Shown here piece by piece: positions 16,491 to 27,102 of a stretch of 64,000 bases of DNA; the stretch's first letter is position 1, and each line of letters starts with the position of its first letter. The stretch covers positions 1,488,001 to 1,552,000 of the forward strand of contig JAALGY010000001.1 of assembly GCA_032358165.1 (NCBI GenBank). The letters are read 5' to 3'. The position numbers were made by a program, and so were the translations under genes. The notes under the pieces were generated by a model. It made no database searches. It was not told where the DNA came from and saw only the letters and a list, made by a program, of their open reading frames with translations. The DNA is from Diplosphaera chodatii. Its lineage: Eukaryota; Chlorophyta; Trebouxiophyceae; Prasiolales; Stichococcaceae.

Positions 16491-17396
16491 CAGCGGGGTC
16501 GCAGCGCATCAGCGGGTGTAGTTGCACACCTCGGGTGCAAGGACCAGATCTTGGCCGCCTTTTGTGGCCGCTGAACACCCACCATCCGGTCAGCCGCAGC
16601 AGCGCATAGTTTAGTCAGTTTCAGCATCAGACCTGGTCCGGTGCATCGGCAGCATGTTGCATGGTTGCCAGCTGAACACCGTTACGTTGTCAGTGTTGGC
16701 AAAACAGCACCGGGGAGGCAGCTAGCAGGGTATGGCAGAACTGTACAAAGGGTTTTTGCACCGCACTAGGAGAGCAACAAGGCCGTGTCGACATGGTTGG
16801 GGCATCTGGCAGTCGCAGTGCTTGGTTACTGCAGAGGCTCAGGAACGCATAAACCTTGAATCAATGCGGTTGCGCAGGGGCTATCACTGGGAATCACTGC
16901 ATGGCGCGGCGGTGTGATGCAGTTCGATCTGCACGCTACGCTGCAGAGTGTCACAGAACTGTGAGCACGCGGCTGATGCAATGAGCACATCAGCGAGCGG
17001 CATAACACCTTGTGCAATGCGCATTGACGACACACGACATGGAGCAGTCAGTTCCAGGATCTTGCATGCAGAACTTCATGTCCAGCTGCAGCACTTGCGC
17101 GCTCACTTCCGGTTGGTATTATTGTGCGCATACTCAGTGCGCACCTTGTAGGTTGTATACTGAGCATCCCTCCCCGTTTGCCAGTGTTCAGATTGTCGGC
17201 ACCATCGGATCCCTGCATGTTGCTGATATTGTGAACAGCCTGGCCTCACGCGTAGGGGTCCATTACACAGCATCAGGGGCAGTCGTACTCAGAAAGCCGC
17301 TCATCACAGCTTATCGTCGGTCAGCCACTTACACATTACATCGTGTGTACTCCAGGCATTTGTCGCAGCGGTGCGGCCGCAGTCTTGTCAGCGGCA
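16491..17396. other. Intergenic region after the IFRD gene
   Basis: I see no exon with family similarity. A short open stretch near 17165-17285 (LHVADIVNSLASRVGV) could be an upstream exon of the next gene but has no supported splice partner. Confidence 0.4.
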
Positions 17397-18008
17397 ATGG
17401 CATTCAGCACCCATGAGCAACACCAACCGCCGCGCTTCAGCCGCGACGAGCTGCTGCGGGCAGGCGGCATGCTGGGCGTCTGCCTGCTCCTGCTGCTGAT
17501 CTTCCAGGTGCTGTGTCTTGCGACCACATGACGCGGTCTGGTCGATTGCCCGTGGCAACACCACGTGGACGTCAACATGCAACTTGCTGGCGGACATATT
17601 GTGGTCTTGTAGGCTTGAGTCTAATACTGTGAGCTGCGTCAAGCTTGTGCTGTGCATCACAGGCCAGTCTCCCGTCGCCTCGTTCCCGAGACATGGGCCC
17701 GCAACTGACGGCAGACAGCGCCACCAGGAAACAGGTGCCTGTGCCCAGTGCATCTGCAAAGCACCCATCCGCTCGGTGGGGCGAGACGCAGGACTGGCGG
17801 CGCTGAGCACGCTATGAACTGCAGCAGGACGCCACCCCAGAGCCGCTTCATGCCGGTGTGGAACTCGGCAGCAGCGAGCGCATTGGCAGCAGCCCGCGGG
17901 CAGGCGGCAGGCAGCACAGCAATGCAGAGGCGGCGGAGCTCCTGCACAGGCTGCAGCAACTGGAGGGCGTAGTGGCAGCGCTCAGCAGCAAGGTCGATGC
18001 ATTAGAAG
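17397..18008 (+). CDS. Small membrane/coiled-coil protein, 3' end not resolved
   Basis: Three exons in consistent phase (17397-17507, 17663-17734, 17828-18008) encode at least 121 residues. Residues ~23-37 form one hydrophobic segment (MLGVCLLLLLIF) right at the end of exon 1, preceded by a short polar N-terminus; the rest is polar and ends in a heptad-like helix (ELLHRLQQLEGVVAAL, then SSKVDALE) that should form a coiled coil. The third exon ends at a good donor (G|GTAAGT) with one base carried over, so at least one more exon exists. A candidate last exon near 18253-18340 (SERLQQTCDNLTRHSAATL, stop) continues the helix style but its phase does not fit directly. I do not recognise a family. 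It could be a subunit or tether with a single-pass anchor. Confidence 0.5.
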
Positions 18009-18772
18009 GTAAGTGCAGTGCGCAGCTGCATATTGCAATGGCAGCTGCTGTGTTGACTGACAATATCGTGTGACGGCTATTGAGTCAGGTCTAATGGTGC
18101 TCTGCCACTTGACATGATCATGTCGCCTTCACGCGTATTGCGTCAACGTATGGCAGAGGTGCACATGGTGCTGATGCAGTTGACCGACGGAACACAGCGA
18201 AGCTCCTGGATAGGGTCTTGCAATGATGCTGGTGGTTTAAATGGAATCTGATGGCAGCCGAATGGCGGCTGGTGCCGCCAGTGAACGGCTGCAGCAGACA
18301 TGTGACAACCTCACCAGACACAGCGCTGCCACTTTGTAGGTAGTTTGTCTGGCGTGATCTCTAGGACGGTGCAGTGTCATGTCGGAGGTTCTGAACAATC
18401 CTGTTGAGCAGGTTTGCCATGATGCAATGGCCTCATGCAATGGCCTCAGATGCGTGCTGAATGCGATTGTCTTGGTGCACGTGACCTGACAAACGCGTAG
18501 GTGCACCACCACAAACCTGTCTGCATATCGCCTGTCAACGATACCATCACTTTCAGCGATTGGAATCTGGCGGCTACCGGCGAGAGCGTGCCGGGATCTT
18601 TGGATTGTCACAAGCAAGGATCTTTGCTAGCAGATCTGTGCTGCACTTGGTCAAGCTGCTCTGTATACCACCCAGCGGATGGCGAAGCTGAGCACACAGG
18701 CAGTCAGCTTCTGAGCTGTGTGAAAGCTGCGTAACGCCTGTACCAACCAGGACCCTTGCCAGAAGCACAGTC
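18009..18772. other. Unresolved 3' end of the coiled-coil gene and metacaspase promoter region
   Basis: This stretch probably contains the last exon(s) of the upstream gene and the promoter of the metacaspase. No other feature is recognised. Confidence 0.4.
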
Positions 18773-20298
18773 ATGGCCCGCCGCGCAGCGCTGTTCGGCT
18801 GCAACTATGCTGGCACCAAGTCCGCACTGCACGGCTGCATCAACGATGTGCGGGCAGTGCACGAGATGCTGGTCTACGCCTACCAGGTCGATCCGCAGAA
18901 CATCACGGTGATGACGGATGACCGGGAGCCATTGCCCACTGGCGCAAACATGAAGCGTGCAGTGGCGCAACTAGTGCAGCAGTCGCGGCCAGGCGACATC
19001 CTGTTCATCCACTACTCCGGGCACGGCACACAGGTGCCGGTGACCGATCATGACCCGAATGAGGAGGAAACCGACATGATGGACGAGGCTATAGTCCCCT
19101 GCGACATGAACCTGATCACTGACGACGACATGGCGCAAGTGCTGGGGCCGCTGCACCCCGAGGTCAAGTGCACCATCATTGCAGACTGCTGCCACTCGGG
19201 TACACTGCTGGACTTCCAGAACGTTGAGCTGCCGGACGGCGATGGCGGCCAGGCGTATGGCTACTCTCGGGAGAGCATTGGGCGTGCCATGGAGGCGCGG
19301 GACTTTGGCAGCAACCGCTCGCTGCCGTACCAGGACGTCGCCTCCATGCTGAGCCAGATGCTGGGCGGGCGCAACATCCCCTACAACCAGATCTTCCACT
19401 CTCTGAAACAGGCGTTTGGTGATGATGCCACCAACAAGACGTCTGGCCAGAAGCTCATGAGCTTTGCCAACAGCATGATGCACAGCTTCGAGCAGCAGGG
19501 CAGCGGCTATGGTGGGGGCGGCGGCTACAGCGGAGGCGGCGGCTACGGAGGCGGCAGCACATTTGGTGGCGGCGGCGGCGGCGGCCTGGGCAGCATGCTC
19601 GGCAGCATGCTCGGCGGCGGCGGCGGCGGCGGCGGCGGGGGCATGAGCATGGTTGGCGCAGTGAGCACACCAGCTGATCGTGATAGTTGCATGCATGGTG
19701 ACGTGTTGAGCGTCGCATGGCGGCACCAGCTGCAGCAAGTAGGCTGCATGCTCAGCACATGACCCTGGCAGCACATGTAGCTGCTGTCATGGCAGACTGT
19801 GGTCCGTCTGGTGCTCCATTGCCATTTGGGGTGCAACTCAAACAGTATGAACATCCCATGCCATACTATGTGTCTTTCTGGGTGGCAGCAGCTGTGAGGC
19901 TCTGGCACGCACGCTCCAACCTGCGGCCTCAGCCAGTTCGCTCCAGACTGTGGGGTGTGTGGGAGACCGCTCATAACACTGGAGGCCTGCTGCAGGGTGG
20001 CGGCCCGGTCAACGACCCTGCAGCGATGATGCGCACCCGCGAGTGGGGCTGCCTCGTCAGCGGGTGCCGGGATCACGAGACGTCTGCCGATGCCTGCCCC
20101 TCCGGCGACCGGTCTCGGGCGTTTGGGGCGCTCACGAATGCTTTGACAACGACCGTCAAGAACAACACCACAGGGCGGCCAATGACAAACGGCGAAGTTG
20201 TCACGAATGTGCGTCACTTTCTGGCAGCAGGCGGATACAGCCAGAATCCCTGTCTCAGCTGCAGCGACCGCAATGTCAATTCATCCTTCATCATCTAA
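18773..20298 (+). CDS. Metacaspase, type II-like, with glycine-rich p20-p10 linker
   Basis: Two exons in phase (18773-19660 and 19996-20298) give 396 aa. Metacaspases are Ca2+-dependent cysteine proteases that cut after Arg/Lys. The p20 domain starts at residue 4 (RAALFGCNYAGTKSALHGC), so there is no N-terminal prodomain. The catalytic His is in HYSGHG (His84) and the catalytic Cys in DCCHSG (Cys140). IVPCDMNLITDDD is the conserved type II-like segment. p10 follows in exon 2 (CLVSGCRDHETSADACPSGD ... SSFII). Between them is a ~150-residue linker whose last ~60 residues are almost pure Gly with Tyr/Ser/Met (GGGGGYSGGGGYGGG). Absence of a prodomain plus the long linker favours type II; the Gly-rich make-up is unusual, since in plant type II enzymes the linker holds the autoprocessing site. 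Confidence 0.93.
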
Positions 20299-21600
20299 CA
20301 CTACCTGCGCTCCGGCGTACCAAATTTGAGAGGGTGTGACAGACTCCACCGCCATGTCAGCTGGGCAGCTGCTGCTGCGCTGCCCTTTGCCTGATTGAAA
20401 GGCGGCCTGGACCCAACGGCATTGGCCCAGATCAATGCGCTGCCAGCAGAGATCCAATGACGTGGCTTCAGGCAACGTTGCTACCTACAGTCAGCTGTGA
20501 GTCAGCTAGCTTTTGCAAGCAGCATTGCCGATGTGGGTGCACAAGGGCTGGAGTTGCGAACCAGAAACCTGACAGCGGGCGGGGCAAGTACGCCAGGCGT
20601 ATGCGACAAGGACACAGCAACCATGACTGAGGCATGCAAGTAGATATAATTTCGAGCATGCAAGCTTCAGCAGACTCCTGGCTGGGGTGACAGTTCTGTG
20701 CAAACCACTTGTTGTAGCATTTTTTTACAATTGTTTTTCCTGTTCCTATTGGATATATTCAAGCAGGTGTTCCCAAATCAATCTGCGAGCTCTGTCTCCC
20801 TACACTCAGGCTGAGCAGCACAGGCCAGTGCTTGTGCTACTGTATCATCGTTTCGGCCAAGTCAAAGGTTGCTATGCTGCACAACGGTGCAACATGCAAA
20901 GAACCGACAGCAGGCACGACCAACATGCGGTGTGTTGGCGAACACGTGAAATCAGCACTGAGCAGCAGATGCTGCTGCAAAGTCCGACATGCGCAAAGGC
21001 GCCAAGCGTTAAAGCTGTAAAGTGTGCATCACGGCGGTCCATGCAATGTGCATGGCTGCAAATCCCCGCTAAAATGAAAAGGATGAAACATGTGTCCAGC
21101 TGTGCGCTGTGCGCAGATGACAGCGGTGATTCGTGCAGCAGGTGTGACAGCGTAGCCACGCAGCTGGCTACTTACTGCACCCCGCTGACCGCCAGCGTGA
21201 TGCGCCCCAGGGCGCCAACATCGAAACGTGCTGTTGGTGCTGCCTCAGTCCCGTAGCCTGTGAGCGTTCCCATGATCCAGGCGTCACAGTAGCCGCCGCT
21301 GGTCGGCTGACATGCTCGGAGCAAAGGCTCTTCAGTGTTGTGGCGTCCTTGCGCCCTTGCCTTGGTAGTGCTAATTGCCGTGCATCTGCAGCATGAAGAA
21401 CAGCAACTCGCATGCTGACTGGAACATATGTTCTCAAGTGCGCAGGTTGATAAGTTGGCAGGACACGCGGGTCTGCATGAGCAGCCAGGGCCTTATCCAC
21501 AGTAATTGCACGGTGCCAGGTGCCCAACAAGTCTATTGCAGACAGCGTGCAGTAGACCTACCTGCAACTAGTTGTTGGAGAATGGACTCGTTGCAGCTGC
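20299..21600. other. Intergenic region between metacaspase and the wall-protein cluster
   Basis: No supported gene. I looked here on the minus strand for a relic Hint domain that gene A might have lost and found none. Confidence 0.5.
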
Positions 21601-24600
21601 TTAGCGTTTGGCAATAGGAACGGGCGGCGGGGACGGTGGCGGCGCAGGTGGCGGGCTGGGCGGCGGTGCTGGCGGTGGTGACGGAGGTGGTGCAGGCGGT
21701 GGGGACGGGGGCGGGTTAGGTGGCGGCGACGGAGGCGGGTTAGGTGGCGGCGACGGCGGCGGGTTAGGTGGCGGCGATGGTGGTGGTGCGGGCGGTGGGC
21801 TGGGTGGTGGTGCGGGTGGTGGGCTGGGTGGCGGTGCTGGCGGCGGTGACGGAGGTGGTGCCGGCGGCGGGGATGGGGGCGGGTTAGGTGGCGGGCTTGG
21901 CGGTGGTGCAGGCGGCGGGGATGGGGGCGGGTTTGGTGGTGGAGACGGAGGCGGGTTAGGCGGCGGTGATGGCGGCGGGGTTGGTGGCGGTGATGGCGGT
22001 GATGGCGGTGGGCTGGGTGGCGGGCTTGGGGGCGGTGCAGGCGGTGGGCTTGGTGGCGGCATGGGTGGAGGTGACGGAGGAGGGGATGGAGGCGGCTTGG
22101 GTGGTGGGCTGCAATGCAGCCAGCAAGAGGAGATCAGGGTCACGCGCAGCCAAACGCTGGGTATGCTAATGGCGTGTCGAGAATAGCTATGGGAGCTGTG
22201 ACGCACTACCCTGGCTGTATGCCACCTGGGCTGTACGGGGCACACCTGGGTGGCGGGCTTGGCGGCGGCGCCGGCGGTGGGCTGGGCGGCGGCGTGGGCG
22301 GGGGGCTGGCGGGCGGGGTGCTGACCAGGGGCGGGACAGCCACGGGCGGGATGCCATCAGGGGGCGGCGTCGTGTCCGCAGGCGGCGACAGCGCCGGGCT
22401 GCAGGCAAGCAGAAGTAGATGAGCATGCGGCCTCATGAGCAAGGCCAGACTGTGTGACCGATAGCTCAGCACCCTGGCGCCAAAACCAGTGGTGTCGGCA
22501 TGCAAACACTGCACTAGTGACATGCTGGCTTATGACACATCTGCCAAGCGTGTGCTGTGCTGCAGTTACTTGCAACCCACGAGGCGCTGCTCACCTGGGC
22601 GGCGGCGGCGATGCTGCCTCCGCAACGAAGATGTTGATGGAGCCGATGCCCTGGCCGTATGTGGTAGTGCCCTGCAGCAGCCGCCGGCCGGCAGTCTGCA
22701 GGCACAAGTCCATCAAGTTTGCGACACGCTGTCAACAGGAAGACTGCTTCTGTAGAGACCAGCCCCTGGTTCTCATTGCTGTCAGCATGCAAGCAGTCTA
22801 CAGAGACGCAGCCACTGGCAACTGGAACATCTGGAGCATGTGCAGGACTGGGGCCACATGCAAAGTCAATGGCAATGAAGAGTCACACGGACATCTGCTG
22901 CGATGCAGGTAGCGAGGGGGAGCTTACGGTCTGCTCAGTTGCAGGGGGCGTGAAGCAGGTGATGGTGCGGTTGCCTGCAACAAGGTTATTGAGGATGACG
23001 GTGAACGGCATCTCGCCCATAGCCTGCAGCAACACACGAGCCAAGGGGTGAGGTCACGTAGCTCGGTTTGGGCCCTGACACGCCCCAGCACACTCCGACC
23101 AATGCAGCGCATGTATGCACTGCTGTCAGCAGCTGGGCCGCTAGGTGTTGACGGCAGCATGCCCTGCTCACCTGGGTAGAGCCGGTGACCTGCGGCGCAT
23201 CGTCGTCAGTGCACGTCACAGTCCGGTTGAAGTCGGGGCCATCTGCTGGTCCAGCGTACGACAGCCTGTCGATAGCACATCGCCGACGTCAACTCAGTAG
23301 GTACGCCTGATGCACCCAGCATGCTTGTGCACTCGCGCAAGGGCAGGGTATGTACTGGTAGCCTTCTCTCGTGCAGAGAGGTGCACAGCAGCATGTTGGG
23401 CGACAAAGGGCCAGGTGTTTAATTGCACTATAATGTTCCACCAGCCATCACACACGTGCATTGCAGGGCGTCCACTGCGTGGGGCATACAGACTATCTGT
23501 AACACATACAGACTATCTGTAACTGTTTCATCTACTGCGTCCGTGTTGACAGACCTGCCGGTGATGTTGAGGCTTCCGCCAGCTGTGAGGGTCGTCCCAG
23601 TGGAGTTGTTAGTGGGCTGAGCCTGCAGGCCTGTGATTGTAGTCATCATCACAGGCGGCGGCGGCGGCGGCGGCGGGCTCGCGTTTGGGGGGGCTGCAAA
23701 GTCAACATCAACTCTGTTAGTAGTGCAGTCAGTCAGGTTACCAGGTAAGTAGGGATCATGCAACCAGCGCGGCAGCTGTTGTGCGCATGCTGGCAAACTG
23801 ATGACTGTCCGGCCACAATGAGCTGCAGGAATTAGACAGGCCACACCCTCGGGCAGCCCTGACTCACGTGTGCAGCGGGTGCGGTCCGATGACACAGTGC
23901 CACCAGGCGCGCTGCGCAGAACAAGCACCCACACGTCATGATCTTGCACAGAGGGGCTGCGGGCTGCAGCTTTGACTGGTAATCAAATCACTTGTTGACG
24001 GTAGGTTGCATGGCGATAGGGCATTGAAGTCCATCCTCATCATCCACACTCGCCATGCCATCGCATGGGGGCTCAAGGTTGATGTGCTTCACAGCTTCCA
24101 GCTGTCGTGCATGCTGAGGGATTGCTCGCCACAACACAGGGGGCTCAGTGCGTTCTGTTATGCGCACCACTCCTGGCAGCCGGTGGCGCCCCTGATGGCA
24201 GAGAACTTCTGGCCGCCCCTGGCGCCGGTGCCGGTGCAACGCGTGCACTTGCCGTTGAATGTACCCTGCTTCGCGAAGCCTGCAGCCACCACACAGCACC
24301 AGATTCGTCAGTGAACGCCAACGAGTCCAAGCAGCTATTGCTGCATGTGCCACACTGGAAGGAACGAACTCGAGGAGCCAGGACGTATGCACCAGGTAGT
24401 TGCATGAGGCCATGAAGTGCACGACCTGGGGGTGGGGCTGGTGGTCCAAATGTCACAACGTGCTAGAACTCATGGTCGCACCTCTCTGGCAGGCCACAGG
24501 GAGTGGTCCGGGCCCCGGCTCGTACCCGGGGCCAGCTGTGCAGAAGGTGCGGTCGTTGCGGACCAGACCTGTGGCAGAGGACTGAAACTAGATCAGAGGT

Positions 24601-26470
24601 TGCGCGATGTGCATCGCTGCTCGTGCTCAGGCTTTACTGGTGCATGTTCAGCTTGTGGCCTGCTTAGTTTGCTGGCATCAACCAGAGCTTTGCTCACCGC
24701 GGGGGCACAGCTCGCAGTTCCTGCGGCCCGTGAAGGGCTGGAACTGGCGCTCTCCGTCGCACGGCTGGCACAGCGCGTTGCCCGCCCTTGCCTTGAAGGT
24801 ACCTGATCGAGCAGATGTCAGACCAAGTGAGATCGCAGGGCAGAGAGGCACCCAAGACTAGCAGCACCAAGCGGTTCCTTAAGCAAGTTCAGAAGCCTGT
24901 GCCTGTGCTTGGCACATAGCTCTATGCAAGTCTGTGCAAGTCTTGCAACGGTCATGCTACTGCACATGCAATGACACGAGCTGATGCGACACCAGCGCAT
25001 TGTGGCGTGAGGGGACCGGACCAGTGACTGTGGGTTGCGCACTGCAAGCACGACAAGGCAACATGGCAGAAATCCGCACCCTTGGGGCAGGGCACAGAGC
25101 CCCTGGGTCCAGGCTGGAAGCCAGGGGCGGCACTGCAGCTCCTGCGGTCCCTAGAAATGGTGCCTGCATGACATTTGAAGACAAACATGAGGTTTGTAAC
25201 GTACTCAGCCAAGCGTTTTCGACCATGCATCAAAGACCTTGCAAGTGGCGTTTGACACAGCACGTGTTGGACGTGCTATGGTTCGAGTTGCAGCTTAGCA
25301 CTCACCGGTGCATCGCAGGCAGATGGCGGATGCAGCGTTCGGCTGGTACAGGTTGCTGAAGTTGCACGGGGTGCACCTCCCGTTGCCCGCATTGCCTGCA
25401 GCATTGGACAAGCCACCGTCAGCGCCAGGCCCTCAGAAACACACATCTGTGATGGCTGCGGCACAACCACACATGCACACAGCTTGCTGCAGTGCGCACA
25501 CCATGCACGGAACACATGCAGCAGAGATGGCTGGATGTTGCGGACTTGATGCTGATCAAGGAGGCAACATGCAGCTGGTCAGCTGCTGCGCGCAGCTTGC
25601 TCACCCTTGGCGGTGCCGGCGGGGCAGGGGCTCGGGAAGCCGTTCCTGCCGAGCGTGTAGCCTGGAAGCGGGATGCACTTGGTGCGTGACTGGTCCACTA
25701 TGCCACGTCCACGAGGGCACGTCAGGCACACTGCGCAGGAGCATTGACACCAATCAGGGTCAGGGTTCGGGGTGCACAAGTGGTGAAGCACAGGCGGCAG
25801 CGCTGCCGCAGCGATAACGACTGCAAGTCGCAACCTCACGGCGGGGTCTGTAAATGTCCTCGTTAGAGCGGTGCTGCATTAACCAAAGCATGAGCCACAC
25901 TACACATCGACGCTTGCAGACCATACACTCCAACGCGCTTGTGACCATCTGCTGATAAGCCAGGGAGCATGTAGGGTTGGTACCCTTGCAGCCAAGTATG
26001 CGGGGTTTTATATTCGAAGGTCTGTGTGATGGTCAAGGGGCGGGGCCGGCGGCGCACCTCGCTGGCCGGCGCGTGGCTGGAAGTCGGTGCTGGCAGCACG
26101 TCCGCACCGCTTGCACTTGAAGGCGCCGGGGCCGCTCTTGGCGAACCCGGGGCGGCACGGCACGACCCGCCCATTGGGGCCGGGCTCCTGGCCAGGACCG
26201 CACGCTGCGACATACGTGAAGGCACAGTAAGACACCCGGAGGGTAGATGCAAGGAAGTGCGACATGCGCAGAGCACAGGAGTGACTTGGAACCTTGAGCG
26301 CTGCAGTACGGAATTTGGGTGCATGCACGGCACGGCATTGCTGGGGGTGGTAGGCGATTACCAGGTGGCTTGGCGTCGGCTGGGGCGGAGAAGCTGAGCA
26401 ACAGGGCCGCAGTGGCCAGCAGCAGGGCTGGCATGCCGCCAGACCGCAGCCGCAGGCACATCCGTGCCAT
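21601..26470 (-). CDS. Secreted Cys-rich / pherophorin-like / Pro-rich protein, copy A (no Hint domain)
   Basis: Fifteen exons with consistent phase give 704 aa: 26470-26362, 26204-26058, 25730-25605, 25395-25306, 25163-24993, 24802-24698, 24568-24482, 24279-24168, 23911-23868, 23693-23555, 23265-23172, 23023-22928, 22728-22595, 22398-22246, 22108-21601. Residues 1-32 are a signal peptide (ALLLATAALLLSFSAPADA). Residues ~37-330 are repeated cysteine modules of the ephrin-receptor/GCC2-GCC3-like style (CGPGQEPGPNG, PCRPGFAKSGPGAFKCKRC, CTPCNFSNLYQPNA), one or two per exon. A PPPNASPPPPPPPP hinge leads to a pherophorin-like segment with NFT/NIT/NRT glycosylation-type sites. The last ~220 residues are (S/A/N)PPP repeats, as in hydroxyproline-rich wall glycoproteins. 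The frame ends VPIAKR-stop inside the rod, where copies B and C continue to a Hint domain. Expected location: cell wall or extracellular matrix. Confidence 0.85.
21604..22108 (-). repeat. Ser/Pro-rich rod repeat of copy A
   Basis: The exon encodes about 165 residues built almost only from SPPP, APPP and NPPP units. The + strand of the same DNA is GGTGGC/GGCGGG-type simple repeat and opens a long meaningless glycine-rich frame. Confidence 0.9.
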
Positions 26471-27102
26471 GGCGGGCAAACAAGTCGGGAGGAGTGGTGC
26501 GAGTCCCCGCTGGCCTGTAGAGACACGCCACAAGATCAGTTCAAGTGATTGTACAGCTTGCACGCTGTGGGTCTGATGCTTATGCAAGTTCGCGTGCCCG
26601 GCAGCCTGATGATATCGGATGCAGATGTGTCTCTACAGTGCCTCGGACTGCGCACTTGGCGTGCTGAAGCATGGTGTCGTTTTGTCAGCTGCGCTGTGTA
26701 GTCGGGCACGCGGTACTGATGTTGTGTTGTGATTTTCAAATGGCCCATGTTGCAGCCAAAGACCCGCTGCTGGATTAAACGGTTGCGGCAACGTGGCAAC
26801 ACCACATATCTCGCAGACTACGAAGGAGGCGAGGCCATGCTACACACGTTCCGGGGTGTATTAAGGTTCACCAGCGATTATGGGGTGCTGCAAGAAGGCA
26901 CGTGCCCCCGACCGGCCAGAAGCTACCCTCGGGCCAAAATGCAGTGTGTTTTGGCACAGCACGGCTGCCGAATCCACCATACGATCGCATCGGTGGCAAC
27001 AGAACATCAGTGTCCAGCGTTCGGACGACAGGCGCGCGCGCATGGGCGCAGCGGCAGTGTCGTGCATGGGGAAAACAACTTGGTAATCACCACATGAGCA
27101 GT
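21604..27102. repeat. Segmental duplication, left copy (gene A and its promoter)
   Basis: This block is colinear with 34868-40266, offset about 13.17 kb, covering all exons and introns of the N-terminal and pherophorin-like parts plus ~630 bp upstream of the start codon. Exon lengths are the same in both copies except exon 13 and the Pro-rich exon. Similarity stops at 27102/40266 upstream and within the Pro-rich rod downstream. Confidence 0.85.

Noticed and set aside
18971..19774. Open frames on the minus strand opposite the metacaspase, including a polyproline stretch
   Set aside because: Shadow of the metacaspase exon and its glycine repeat; the + strand has catalytic motifs and correct splicing.
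20710..20740. T-rich stretch near 20710 as a retrotransposon poly(A)/poly(T) tail
   Set aside because: The run is short and no target-site duplication or element body could be recognised beside it.
21608..22186. Long glycine-rich open frame on the + strand (GGGDGGG repeats)
   Set aside because: It is the complement of the (S/A/N)PPP rod exon of gene A, has no splice or start context, and the same shadow appears opposite the rods at 31.35-31.5 and 34.87-35.3 kb.
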